Below, in pieces: positions 15,919-25,158 of a DNA stretch of 35,747 nt; the first letter of the stretch is position 1; every line of letters starts with the position of its first letter. A program made the translations under genes and the position numbers. The stretch covers positions 2,038,395 through 2,074,141 of the forward strand of contig NZ_RDBP01000012.1 in NCBI RefSeq assembly GCF_008042045.1, read 5' to 3'. The notes under the pieces were generated by a model, which did not search any database, was not told where the DNA came from, and saw only the letters and a list, made by a program, of their open reading frames with translations. The stretch comes from Streptomyces sp. T39 (GTDB lineage Bacteria > Actinomycetota > Actinomycetes > Streptomycetales > Streptomycetaceae).

Positions 15919-17187
15919 GTGGCCGTGACGGCACCAGGAGCGCAGAAGACGGCCGAGACGGTCGAGGCGGTTTTCAGGATCGAGTCCGCGCGGATCATCG
16001 CCGGTGTCACCCGGATCGTGCGGGACGTGGGGATCGCCGAGGAGATCGCCCAGGACGCCCTGGTCGCCGCCCTGGAGCAGTGGCCGGAGTCGGGTGTCCC
16101 GGACAGACCGGGCGCCTGGCTCATGGCCACCGCGAAGCACCGGGCGATCGATCTCGTGCGCCGCAAGGAGACGTACGCGCGCAAGCTCGCCGAGGTGGGG
16201 CGCGCCCTGGAGGACGCGCCGCCGCCGCCCGAGCCCGCCGGGCCGGACGACATCGACGACGACCTGCTGCGGCTCATGTTCACGGCGTGCCATCCGGTGC
16301 TGTCGACCGACGCCCGGATCGCGCTGACGCTGCGTCTCCTCGGCGGTCTGACGACCGAGGAGATCGCCCGCGCCTTCCTCGCCGCCGAACCGACCGTCGC
16401 GCAGCGCGTCGTGCGCGCCAAGCGCGGTCTCGCCCGGGCCGGCGTCGCCTTCGAGGTGCCGTACGGCGCCGACCGGGACGAGCGGCTGGGATCCGTCCTG
16501 GAGGTCGTCTACCTGATCTTCAACGAGGGGTACGCGGCCACCGCCGGCGACGACCTCGTCCGCCCGGCGCTCTGCGAGGACGCGCTGCGGCTGGCCAGGG
16601 TGCTCCAGGGCCTGATGCCCGCCGAACCGGAGGTGCACGGGCTGGCGGCCCTGCTGGAGTTCCAGGCGTCCCGCATCCCGGCGCGCACCGGGCCGCGGGG
16701 CGAGCCGGTGCTCCTGGCGGACCAGAGCCGCTCGCGGTGGAACCGCCTGCTGATGCGCCGCGGTGTCGAGGCGCTCCACCGCGTCGGCGGCGGCCCGTAC
16801 GGCCCCTACGCGCTCCAGGCGGCGATCGCGGCCTGCCATGCGAGGGCGGCGCGCTACGAGGACACCGACTGGGTCACGATCGCCGCCCTCTACGGGCAGT
16901 TGGCGCGCCTCGTCCCGTCCCCGGTGATCGAGCTGAACCGCGCGGTCGCGCTCTCCATGGCCGAGGGCCCCGAGGCCGGTCTCACGCTGGTGGACGCCCT
17001 GACCGGTGAACCGGCCCTGAAGGACTACCACTTGCTGCCGAGCGTCCGGGGCGACCTGCTGGCCCGGCTGGGCCGACTCGACGAGGCGGGCGCCGAGTTC
17101 GAGCGGGCCGCCGGGCTGGCCCGCAACGCCCGCGAGAGGGAACTGCTGCTCGACCGGGCCGCCCGCGCCCGCGCGGGGCGGCCCTGA
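15919..17187 (+). CDS. ECF42-type RNA polymerase sigma factor with C-terminal extension
   Basis: A 422-aa ECF sigma factor. The sigma2 region (to about residue 95) contains AEEIAQDALVAALEQWP and PGAWLMATAKHRAIDLVRR. The sigma4 region (about 115-175) contains TLRLLGGLTTEEIARAFLAAEPTVAQRVVRAKRGL. A C-terminal extension of ~230 residues follows, with SRWNRLLMRRGVEAL, GPYALQAAIAACHA, and TPR-like helices near the end. This layout and the DGPF neighbour identify group ECF42. In that group the extension is thought to be required for activity, and no anti-sigma factor is expected or seen. The GTG at 15919 or the one at 15925 may be the start. Confidence 0.93.
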   Translation: MAVTAPGAQKTAETVEAVFRIESARIIAGVTRIVRDVGIAEEIAQDALVAALEQWPESGVPDRPGAWLMATAKHRAIDLVRRKETYARKLAEVGRALEDAPPPPEPAGPDDIDDDLLRLMFTACHPVLSTDARIALTLRLLGGLTTEEIARAFLAAEPTVAQRVVRAKRGLARAGVAFEVPYGADRDERLGSVLEVVYLIFNEGYAATAGDDLVRPALCEDALRLARVLQGLMPAEPEVHGLAALLEFQASRIPARTGPRGEPVLLADQSRSRWNRLLMRRGVEALHRVGGGPYGPYALQAAIAACHARAARYEDTDWVTIAALYGQLARLVPSPVIELNRAVALSMAEGPEAGLTLVDALTGEPALKDYHLLPSVRGDLLARLGRLDEAGAEFERAAGLARNARERELLLDRAARARAGRP

Positions 17188-17289
17188 AGCCCGCCGGTCG
17201 CGACGGGCCCCGCCGGCCCTGAGGGGCCCGCCCCGGCCCGGGCCGGCCGCCCGCCGGGGTCACGGCGAAGGGCCGTGCACGGGCCCCGA

Positions 17290-17302
17290 TAAGGTCGCCC
17301 CA
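17290..17302 (+). promoter_or_regulatory. Leaderless -10 element of the four-helix membrane protein gene
   Basis: TAAGGT at 17290-17295 is exactly six bases before the ATG at 17302, with no ribosome site, fitting a leaderless transcript. Confidence 0.5.
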
Positions 17303-17952
17303 TGTCCCGCCGTGATCAGCTGCCGCCTCCGCCGCCGCCCGAGGGAAGCCGCGCGTGGCCGCACCGGTACGCACTGCTCGCCGACCGGGCGCGGGCCCTG
17401 GAGGAACTGCACCGGCGGAGCATCGGGGTGTCCGTGCTGGCCGGACTGTGGGCGCTGGCGGGGGGCTTCGCGGCCGGCTGGGTGCTGTTCGCCGTGGCGC
17501 TGCGGGTGTACGTCGAGGGCGTGGACCCGCTGAGCGTGCTGTTCGCCGGCGTACTCGCCGTACTGGGCGTCGGGTTCATGGTGCCCACGGGACTGCTGAT
17601 CGGCTTCGGACTGGCGCGCGACGGCAGGGTGCGCCGCCGGCTGCGGGCGTGGAGCGCGCTGGACGCAGATCCTCCGCGGGATGCCGCGTACGTCACGCCG
17701 GGCCTCGGACTGACCTGGCTGCTGCCGTCGTTCGTGCTGTGCGCGTGCGGCCTGTGGCTCTCCTTCGTGGTCCCGGCGACCGCCCGGCGCGGGGAGGACA
17801 CCCTGCCGGGTGTGGTGCTGCTGATGGGCCTCGGCGCCATCGCCTGGCTCACCGGTCTGATCGGCACGGCCAAGGCGGTCGCCCACTACCGCTGGGCCCT
17901 GCGGCTGCTGCCGCGCGCCGTCCGCCCGGACGCCGCGGCGCCCGGGCACTGA
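17302..17952 (+). CDS. Four-helix integral membrane protein, function unknown
   Basis: A 216-aa protein that I do not recognise. After a Pro-rich cytoplasmic N-terminus (six consecutive prolines) and a short charged helix come four hydrophobic segments, near residues 43-66, 75-103, 130-153 and 163-186. Between the second and third lies a basic loop with RDGRVRRRLRAWSALDADPP. It ends in a basic then Pro/Ala-rich tail. Codon bias is that of a typical host gene. It converges on the methyltransferase gene downstream and has its own leaderless promoter, so it looks monocistronic. Confidence 0.85.
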   Translation: MSRRDQLPPPPPPEGSRAWPHRYALLADRARALEELHRRSIGVSVLAGLWALAGGFAAGWVLFAVALRVYVEGVDPLSVLFAGVLAVLGVGFMVPTGLLIGFGLARDGRVRRRLRAWSALDADPPRDAAYVTPGLGLTWLLPSFVLCACGLWLSFVVPATARRGEDTLPGVVLLMGLGAIAWLTGLIGTAKAVAHYRWALRLLPRAVRPDAAAPGH

Positions 17953-18053
17953 CCCCGGGGAGCCGCCGGACGGCCCCCGCCGGGGCGAGGACGCCCGGTA
18001 CGGCGGTCCGCCGCGCCTGCGGAGCCGCCGGACGCCTCCGCCACGAGGGCACA

Positions 18054-18076
18054 CGGTCACGCGGTCACGCGGTCAG
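18054..18076. repeat. Short 8-bp tandem repeat
   Basis: CGGTCACG occurs twice in tandem (18054-18061, 18062-18069), with a third partial copy to 18076, immediately before the stop of the minus-strand methyltransferase gene. It lies between convergent genes. Confidence 0.7.
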
Positions 18077-19303
18077 TCAGGGCGCCGGGCGATCGACCGG
18101 ACCGGACGCCCCGGGCCCGGCCGCTCGCACCGGCCGGCCCACCAGCATCGCCGGCGCCCCCTCGACCCGGGTGAGGAACACCGTCGCGGCCTCGGGCCCC
18201 TGCGGCTTGACCCTGCGGCGCAGTTCCTCCGGCTCGACCGCCGAGCCGCGCTTCTTGACCGTCAGGTTCCCCACCCGGCGCTCGCGCAGCAGGGCCTTCA
18301 GCTTCTTGACGCCGAAGGGGAGTTCGTCGGTGATCTCGTAGGCGGTCGCGAACGGTGTCGGGTGGAGCGTGTCCGAGGTGATGTACGCGATCGACGCGTC
18401 GATCAGCCCGCCCGCCACCTCCTGGGCCACCTCGGCGACCAGATGGGACCGGATGACGGCGCCGTCCGGTTCGTAGAGGTAGCGGCCGAGCGGGCGGACG
18501 GCGGGGTCGGGCAGCCCGCGGCCGGTCAGCGTGTGCGGGCCCGGCAGGAGGGTCGCCCGGTTCGTGCCCGGGGACGTGCCGAACCAGAGCACCGCCTCCT
18601 TCACGTCCCCGCCGTCGGAGATCCACTCCGCCTCGGCGCCCTCGGGGACGGCCTCGTGCGGGATGCCGGGTGCGACCTTCAGGGCGGCGTGCGGGCGGGC
18701 GCGGGCTGCCCCGACCGCCCAGGACAGCGGCGGCGAGTACGCCTCGGGGTCGAAGATCCTGCCGCGTCCGCCGCGCCGCGCCGGGTCCACGAACACCGCG
18801 TCGCAGCCGGAGGTGTCGACGTCCGTGACGTCCGCGCAGCGGACCTCGATCAGGTCCGCGAGGCCGAGCGCGGCCGCGTTGGCACGGGCGGTCTCGGCGG
18901 TGAGCGGGTCGCGGTCGACGGCAAGGACCGCGATGCCCGCGCGGGCGAGGGCCAGGGCGTCGCCGCCGATGCCGCCGCAGAGGTCGGCCACGCTGCGCAC
19001 CCCGAGCGCCGCGAAGCGCGCGGCACGGTGCTCGGCGACCGTGCGGCGGGTGGACTGCTCGACGCCGTTCGGGGTGAAGAACATCCGCCCGGCGTCCTCG
19101 GCGCCGAACTTCGCCGCCGCCCGCTGCCGCAGCCTCGCCTGGCCGAGGGCCGCCGAGACCAGGGCGGCGGGATGGTCGCGGCGCAGCCGGGTGGCGACGG
19201 CCAGTTCGTCGGCCGGGTCGTAGGAGGCCAGCGAGGAGAGCAGGGCGCTGCCCTCCTCGGTGCGCAGGGCGGAGAAGGCGGCGAGCGGATCGAGGTCGTT
19301 CAC
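18077..19303 (-). CDS. SAM-dependent methyltransferase with THUMP-like domain
   Basis: A 408-aa class I methyltransferase. A helical N-terminal region contains KFGAEDAGRMFFTPNGVEQSTR. SAM motif I is VADLCGGIGGDAL (about residues 105-117), followed by AVDRDPLTAE, and DPARRGGRGRIF (from 173) marks the catalytic loop. The C-terminal part (about 320-395), with LKALLRERRVGNLTVKKRG and PEELRRRVK, matches the THUMP-like domain of actinobacterial proteins of this type. It probably modifies RNA, but the target is unknown. The GTG start at 19303 has a GACAAT hexamer six bases upstream and no ribosome site, suggesting leaderless expression. Confidence 0.9.
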   Translation of the reverse strand: MNDLDPLAAFSALRTEEGSALLSSLASYDPADELAVATRLRRDHPAALVSAALGQARLRQRAAAKFGAEDAGRMFFTPNGVEQSTRRTVAEHRAARFAALGVRSVADLCGGIGGDALALARAGIAVLAVDRDPLTAETARANAAALGLADLIEVRCADVTDVDTSGCDAVFVDPARRGGRGRIFDPEAYSPPLSWAVGAARARPHAALKVAPGIPHEAVPEGAEAEWISDGGDVKEAVLWFGTSPGTNRATLLPGPHTLTGRGLPDPAVRPLGRYLYEPDGAVIRSHLVAEVAQEVAGGLIDASIAYITSDTLHPTPFATAYEITDELPFGVKKLKALLRERRVGNLTVKKRGSAVEPEELRRRVKPQGPEAATVFLTRVEGAPAMLVGRPVRAAGPGASGPVDRPAP

Positions 19304-19315
19304 CGGGCCATTGTC
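19303..19315 (-). promoter_or_regulatory. Leaderless -10 element of the THUMP-like methyltransferase gene
   Basis: On the minus strand GACAAT (complement of 19310-19315) is followed by six bases and the GTG start at 19303. Position 2 A and position 6 T fit the actinobacterial TANNNT -10, although the first base is G. Confidence 0.4.
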
Positions 19316-19394
19316 GGCCAGGCGGGGGACGGACCGCGCCGGGAGGCGGTGTCTGCGGAGCCGCGAGGGGGTCGCGCTGACAGGATGCGACGCC

Positions 19395-20339
19395 ATGCAG
19401 CTAGTAGGACAAAAGGTAAATGTGGGAGCGCGTCGCATCCGTGTGATCGTCGCCGCGCTCGTGGTCGCCGCCCTCGGTGCGGGCTGTGCCGCCGAGGGCT
19501 CGGGGGGCACGCGCCCCGCGAGTCCCTCGGCGGACGCGGGGGCGGCACGCGGTCCGGGTGCGCAGGAGGACGCCGGCACGTCCGGCGCCCTTGCCGCGTA
19601 CGTGGAGAAGGTCCGGCGCACGCAGGCCCTGCGCGCCGCCGCCGCCAGGAAGTGGGGCCTGGCGAGGACGCCGCTCGCCGCACCCCCGCCGCCGGCGGTG
19701 AAGCCGAGGATCACCACCCGCAAGGGCTTCGAGGTCAAGGGCGGCGAGAACCTGCCGCCCGTCTTCACCACCGTGCCCACCAAGGAGAAGATCGTCTTCC
19801 TGACGATCGACGACGGTGCGGAGAAGGACCCCGAGCTGCTGCGGATGATGACCGAACTCCGGATCCCGTACAGCGCCTTCCTCAGCGACTACGTCATCGA
19901 CGACGACTACGGATACTTCGCGAAGATGCGGGACAGCGGGGTGGCGCTGCACAACCACACGCTCAACCACCGCTATCTGCCGGGCCTCTCCTACGCCCAG
20001 CAGCAGCGGGAGATCTGCGGTCAGCAGGAGAAGCTCCAGAAGCGCTACGGCACCAGGCCCCGGCTGTTCCGCCCGCCGTACGGCAACTACAACGGCGACA
20101 CGCTGCGCGTGGCCAGATCCTGCGGTGTCGAGGCGGTGCCGCTGTGGGCGTCCGAGGCGTTCCCCGACCACATGGAGTGGCGCGAGTGGGACCGCGACCT
20201 GCACCCCGGCGACATCATCCTGACCCACTTCCGCGGCAAGGACGACTGGAAGGGCAGCATGCCGGACATGATCCGGCGGGTGATGAAGACCGTGACGGAG
20301 AAGGGTTACGCCGTCGCGAAGCTGGAGGACTACGTGTGA
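19395..20339 (+). CDS. Polysaccharide deacetylase (NodB family) lipoprotein
   Basis: A 314-aa exported carbohydrate esterase family 4 protein. The signal is RRIRVIVAALVVAALGAGC with predicted lipidated Cys31, then a Ser/Ala/Gly-rich linker. The NodB domain starts around residue 130. Motif 1 is TIDDG with catalytic and metal Asp139/Asp140, motif 2 is HTLNH (His188, His192), and motif 3 is RPPYGNYN (226-233). PGDIILTHF with His278 completes the site. All catalytic positions are present, so it should remove acetyl groups from peptidoglycan or another cell-surface polysaccharide. The -3 lipobox residue is Gly, which is less usual. A CAGGAT hexamer lies eight bases before the ATG. Confidence 0.93.
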   Translation: MQLVGQKVNVGARRIRVIVAALVVAALGAGCAAEGSGGTRPASPSADAGAARGPGAQEDAGTSGALAAYVEKVRRTQALRAAAARKWGLARTPLAAPPPPAVKPRITTRKGFEVKGGENLPPVFTTVPTKEKIVFLTIDDGAEKDPELLRMMTELRIPYSAFLSDYVIDDDYGYFAKMRDSGVALHNHTLNHRYLPGLSYAQQQREICGQQEKLQKRYGTRPRLFRPPYGNYNGDTLRVARSCGVEAVPLWASEAFPDHMEWREWDRDLHPGDIILTHFRGKDDWKGSMPDMIRRVMKTVTEKGYAVAKLEDYV

Positions 20340-20470
20340 GGCCGGCCGCCGCGCCCGCGGAACCCCGGACGGCGTGACCGCGTCGTCCGGGCGGGCGCGC
20401 GACACCCTCGCCGGAGGGGGTCGGCGGGGGGTCGGCGGGGGGCCGGATCAGGACGGCGCGCGCGGCCGGA

Positions 20471-20497
20471 TTGGCACTCCGCTTGACCGAGTGCTAA
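20471..20497 (+). promoter_or_regulatory. CIRCE operator 1 upstream of groES
   Basis: TTGGCACTC, nine bases, GAGTGCTAA: one difference from the TTAGCACTC-N9-GAGTGCTAA consensus of the HrcA repressor. TTGACC at 20483-20488 inside it can act as -35 with CATAGT (20505-20510) as -10, 16 bases apart, so HrcA would cover the promoter. Confidence 0.95.
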
Positions 20498-20517
20498 TCG
20501 CGGTCATAGTCTCGCTC

Positions 20518-20544
20518 CTGGCACTCACCACTGGAGAGTGCCAA
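20518..20544 (+). promoter_or_regulatory. CIRCE operator 2 upstream of groES
   Basis: CTGGCACTC, nine bases, GAGTGCCAA, a second HrcA site about 20 bases after the first and just downstream of the expected transcription start. In mRNA it would form a hairpin in the 5' leader, about 100 bases before the groES GTG. Confidence 0.92.
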
Positions 20545-20643
20545 CACAGCGACGGGCAGGTCCGGCACCCGCGACGACGGATCCACCTGGTCGCCACCTC
20601 AGACAGTTAACCCCGTGAGATCTCCGAAGGGGGAGGTCGGATC

Positions 20644-20952
20644 GTGACGACCGCCAGCTCCAAGGTTGCCATCAAGCCGCTCGAGGACCGCATCGTGGTC
20701 CAGCCGCTCGACGCCGAGCAGACCACGGCCTCTGGCCTGGTTATTCCGGACACCGCCAAGGAGAAGCCCCAGGAGGGCGTCGTCCTGGCCGTTGGCCCGG
20801 GCCGCTTCGAGAACGGCGAGCGTCTTCCGCTCGACGTGAACGTCGGCGATGTCGTGCTCTACAGCAAGTACGGCGGCACCGAAGTGAAGTACAGCGGCGA
20901 GGAGTACCTCGTCCTCTCGGCTCGCGACGTGCTCGCGATCGTCGAGAAGTAA
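20644..20952 (+). CDS. groES: Co-chaperonin GroES
   Basis: The 102-aa GroES lid of the chaperonin. [25 protein letters not shown] includes the region up to the mobile loop, and [24 protein letters not shown] is the conserved C-terminal half. The start is GTG with a GGGAGG site. Codon use is more C/T-tolerant at third positions (for example gtt, ctt) than neighbouring genes, as in highly expressed genes. It forms the groES-groEL1 operon under the two CIRCE sites, 94 bases before groEL1. Confidence 0.98.
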   Translation: MTTASSKVAIKPLEDRIVVQPLDAEQTTASGLVIPDTAKEKPQEGVVLAVGPGRFENGERLPLDVNVGDVVLYSKYGGTEVKYSGEEYLVLSARDVLAIVEK

Positions 20953-20995
20953 TTCACCGATTTACATCGATCTGCGCCCCTGGTCACCCTGCTAG

Positions 20996-22675
<1,680 letters not shown>

Positions 22676-22682
22676 CGCGACG

Positions 22683-22704
22683 CCGGTGCGGCACGCCGCA
22701 CCGG
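22683..22704 (+). terminator. groESL terminator hairpin
   Basis: CCGGTGCGG and CCGCACCGG form a 9-bp stem around CACG, starting eight bases after the groEL1 stop. A second small hairpin, CCCGCG-GTCA-CGCGGG (22721-22736), follows. Confidence 0.6.
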
Positions 22705-22803
22705 TACCGGGCCCCCTGTTCCCGCGGTCACGCGGGGGCGGGGGGTCCGGTGCGTTCCGCGCCGAAGGGCCGGCGCCCTTCGTGCCGTCCGCGGGCCGGG
22801 GGT

Positions 22804-23496
22804 TCAGGCCGCGCCGAGCTGCTTCATCAGCCCGAGCAGGTCGAAGTGCCACCAGCCTTCCCGGATCTTCCCGCCCTCGAAGCGGAAGACCGTCGTCCCG
22901 GTCATGGTGCACTCGTCACCGCTCGCCGGGATGCCCATGAAATCGGCCTTGTGCTTGCCGTTCCAGGTCCAGAGGAGCACCACGTCGTCGCCCTCGCACA
23001 CCTGCCGGTCCAGCTCGAAGGTGAAGTCGAAGGCGTCGCGCCACATGCCGACGTCGCGGCGGATCACGTCGGGGCCGGTCTCGGCGGCCGCCTCGCTGGC
23101 GACGTCGTGGTCGGTGTAGTCGGCGGCGAACATCTCGCCGATCGCGTCCATGTTCCCGCCGACGGCGACCTCGTGGAAGAACCGCCGCGCCACCGCCGCG
23201 TTGAGCTGCTCCTCGCGGACGACGTCCAGGTCGGTGAAGGACGGCATGCCGTCGCAGAGCGCCACCATCTCCTGGAACATCGTGTCCGTCTCGGGGAGGT
23301 GGGAGTTCTCCATCGCCTCCTCGTAGGAGTTGAACTCCACGATGTCGACGTAGTGCCTGCTGTCGGTGCGGTCCTTGCCGGTGACCGCGTGGCCGGTGGT
23401 CCGCTTCCCCCTGGTCTGCTCGACCCACCGCTCCATCACGCTGTTCATGCCGTCGAAGTCGGCGGTCTTGTAGTCGATGATCTGCACGAATTTCAT
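22804..23496 (-). CDS. Two-domain protein with C-terminal SnoaL-like (ester cyclase) domain
   Basis: A 230-aa protein. The first ~100 residues (MKFVQIIDYKTADFDGM..., HYVDIVEFNSYEEAMENS) look like a small alpha-beta barrel of the EthD/monooxygenase type. Residues ~110-230 resemble SnoaL-like polyketide/ester cyclases, with VARRFFHEVAVGGNMDAIGEMFAADYTDHD, GKHKADFMGIPASG and EGWWHFDLLGLMKQLG. The reaction is unknown. The frame is open to 23544, but a GGGAGG site seven bases before the ATG at 23496 settles the start. It follows the SDR gene by 63 bases on the same strand and may be co-transcribed with it. Confidence 0.88.
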   Translation of the reverse strand: MKFVQIIDYKTADFDGMNSVMERWVEQTRGKRTTGHAVTGKDRTDSRHYVDIVEFNSYEEAMENSHLPETDTMFQEMVALCDGMPSFTDLDVVREEQLNAAVARRFFHEVAVGGNMDAIGEMFAADYTDHDVASEAAAETGPDVIRRDVGMWRDAFDFTFELDRQVCEGDDVVLLWTWNGKHKADFMGIPASGDECTMTGTTVFRFEGGKIREGWWHFDLLGLMKQLGAA

Positions 23497-23559
23497 GGCG
23501 CCTCCCGCCACAGGGGATGCCTCCATTTTAGTGACGCAGATCACATGTGCCCGGCCGTC

Positions 23560-24333
23560 TCACCGCGGGCCGTACTTGCGCCCCGTCCGTGACGTCAGCC
23601 CGCCCAGCAGCCCGCGCGGCGTCAGTTTCACCACGCCCATCAGCGCCTTGTACCGCGGGTCCGGGATGGAGAGCGTCCGGCCCCTCGCCAGGTCCGCCAG
23701 CGCCGCCGACACCAGCTTGTCGGCGTCCAGCCACATCCAGCCCGGGATGTTGTCCGTCCCCATCCCGGCGCGCTCGTGGAACTCGGTCCGCACGAAGCCG
23801 GGGCAGAGCGCCATCAGCCGCACGCCCGACCCCGCCATGTCGCGCGCCGCGCCCTGCGTGAACTGCACGACCCACGCCTTGGACGCGCCGTAGGTGCCGC
23901 GCGGGACGAACGCGGCGACCGAGGCCACGTTCACCACGCCGCCGCGCCCGCGCTCCCGCATCGGCCCGGCCGCCGCGGCGGTCAGCCGCAGCACCGCCTC
24001 GCAGTGCACCTTCAGCATCGTCAGCTCGTCGGCCATGGTGACCTCGAGGAAGCGGCCCTTGTTCCCGAAGCCGGCGTTGTTGACGAGCAGGTCCACCGGG
24101 TGCCGCGTGTCCCCGAGGCGCTGCTCGACGGCCCGGATGCCCTTCTCCGCCGACAGGTCGGCGGTCAGGACCTCCGCCTCGATGCCGTGCCGGTCGTGCA
24201 GCTCGGTCGCCTGTTCCCGCAGCCGCGCCGTGTCACGGGCGACCAGTACGAGGTTGTGCCCGTCGGCCGCGAGGCGCCGCGCGAACGCGGCGCCGATGCC
24301 CGCGGTCGCTCCCGTGATCAGTGCAGTCGTCAT
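23560..24333 (-). CDS. Short-chain dehydrogenase/reductase
   Basis: A 257-aa classical SDR oxidoreductase. The cofactor motif is TGATAGIGAAFA near the start, and NNAGFGNKGRF carries the NNAG motif. The catalytic Ser lies in VNVASVAAF, and YGASKAW supplies Tyr and Lys. PGFVRTEFHERAG is the usual following loop. The Arg after the second strand (VARDTARL) suggests NADP(H). Substrate unknown. ATG 24333 is preferred over GTG 24342. A TAACGT hexamer seven bases upstream points to its own leaderless promoter. Confidence 0.94.
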   Translation of the reverse strand: MTTALITGATAGIGAAFARRLAADGHNLVLVARDTARLREQATELHDRHGIEAEVLTADLSAEKGIRAVEQRLGDTRHPVDLLVNNAGFGNKGRFLEVTMADELTMLKVHCEAVLRLTAAAAGPMRERGRGGVVNVASVAAFVPRGTYGASKAWVVQFTQGAARDMAGSGVRLMALCPGFVRTEFHERAGMGTDNIPGWMWLDADKLVSAALADLARGRTLSIPDPRYKALMGVVKLTPRGLLGGLTSRTGRKYGPR

Positions 24334-24393
24334 GGACGGCACGTTAGTGGTCCCCGCGCGGGCGCCGCGTACGGGCCTCCCCGCTGCGGGGCC

Positions 24394-25077
24394 TCAGGCC
24401 GCCCCGGCGCCGTCGCCCGCCCCGTACTTCTCCACGTAGGCGAGCGCGTCCCGCAACTGCTCCGGATGGAGCGCGTCACCCGCCGCGAGCACCCGGGGCA
24501 GCAGCGAACGCTCGACCGTCTCCGCACGGAAGGACATCGCGACGGTGACGTCGTGCGCGGGGCGGTGCACGATCTCGACCGGGTCGCCGGTGCGGATCTC
24601 GCCGGGCGTGATCACCCGCAGATACGCACCGGGGGCCGCGGCCCGGGTGAAGCGCCGCACCCACCCGCGCTCGCCGAGGTGGCCGCCGAAGGTCCGGCAC
24701 GGTATGCGGCCGCTGGTCACCTCCAGCACCAGATCGGCGCCGACGCGCCACCGCTCGCCGATCAGGGCCCCGGTCACGTCGAGTCCACCGGTGGTGAGGT
24801 TCTCGCCGAACGCGCCGTTCGCCAGCGGCCTGCCCAGTTCGCGCTCCCAGGCGTCCAGGTCCTCGCGGGCGAAGGCGTACACCGCCTGGTCGCTGCCGCC
24901 GTGGTGGCGCAGGTCGGAGATCTCGTCGCCGGCCAGTCCGCTGCCGCCGCTGCCCTTGGGGCCGGGATCCGTCACCAGGACGGGGCCGTCGGCCGGTCGC
25001 TTGTCGATGCCGGTGGTACCGGTGGCGGCGTGTTCGGACGGGGTGAGGAGACCGGTGTTCACGGACAGAAGCTTCAT
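24394..25077 (-). CDS. MOSC domain-containing protein
   Basis: A 227-aa protein of the MOSC family (molybdenum cofactor sulfurase C-terminal, YiiM-like). RHHGGSDQAVYAF, AFGENLTTGGL and the Cys127-containing SGRIPCRTFGGHLG are the family blocks. The cysteine is the proposed sulfur- or cofactor-binding residue. Some members detoxify N-hydroxylated compounds, but the partner here is unknown. The gene starts 80 bases from, and diverges from, the LysR regulator, which is a natural candidate to control it. A TAGCGT hexamer six bases before the ATG suggests a leaderless transcript. Confidence 0.92.
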   Translation of the reverse strand: MKLLSVNTGLLTPSEHAATGTTGIDKRPADGPVLVTDPGPKGSGGSGLAGDEISDLRHHGGSDQAVYAFAREDLDAWERELGRPLANGAFGENLTTGGLDVTGALIGERWRVGADLVLEVTSGRIPCRTFGGHLGERGWVRRFTRAAAPGAYLRVITPGEIRTGDPVEIVHRPAHDVTVAMSFRAETVERSLLPRVLAAGDALHPEQLRDALAYVEKYGAGDGAGAA

Positions 25078-25089
25078 GGCCGCACGCTA
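25077..25089 (-). promoter_or_regulatory. Leaderless -10 element of the MOSC gene
   Basis: On the minus strand TAGCGT (complement of 25084-25089), six bases, then the ATG at 25077. It lies back to back with the LysR promoter in an 80-bp shared region. Confidence 0.5.
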
Positions 25090-25145
25090 ACCCGGCCGAG
25101 CCCAAAGCAACCATCGATTATGTCACCCCTCCTCCAAGCCTGCCT

Positions 25146-25158
25146 TATGCTCGAAGGG
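25146..25158 (+). promoter_or_regulatory. Leaderless -10 element of the LysR gene
   Basis: TATGCT at 25146-25151, six bases, then the GTG at 25158. The Gs just before GTG (aagg) are too close to be a ribosome site. Confidence 0.5.

Noticed and set aside
23496..23544. Longer start for the SnoaL-fusion protein
   Set aside because: The GGGAGG site immediately before 23496 and the strand-like MKFVQII start favour the shorter form.
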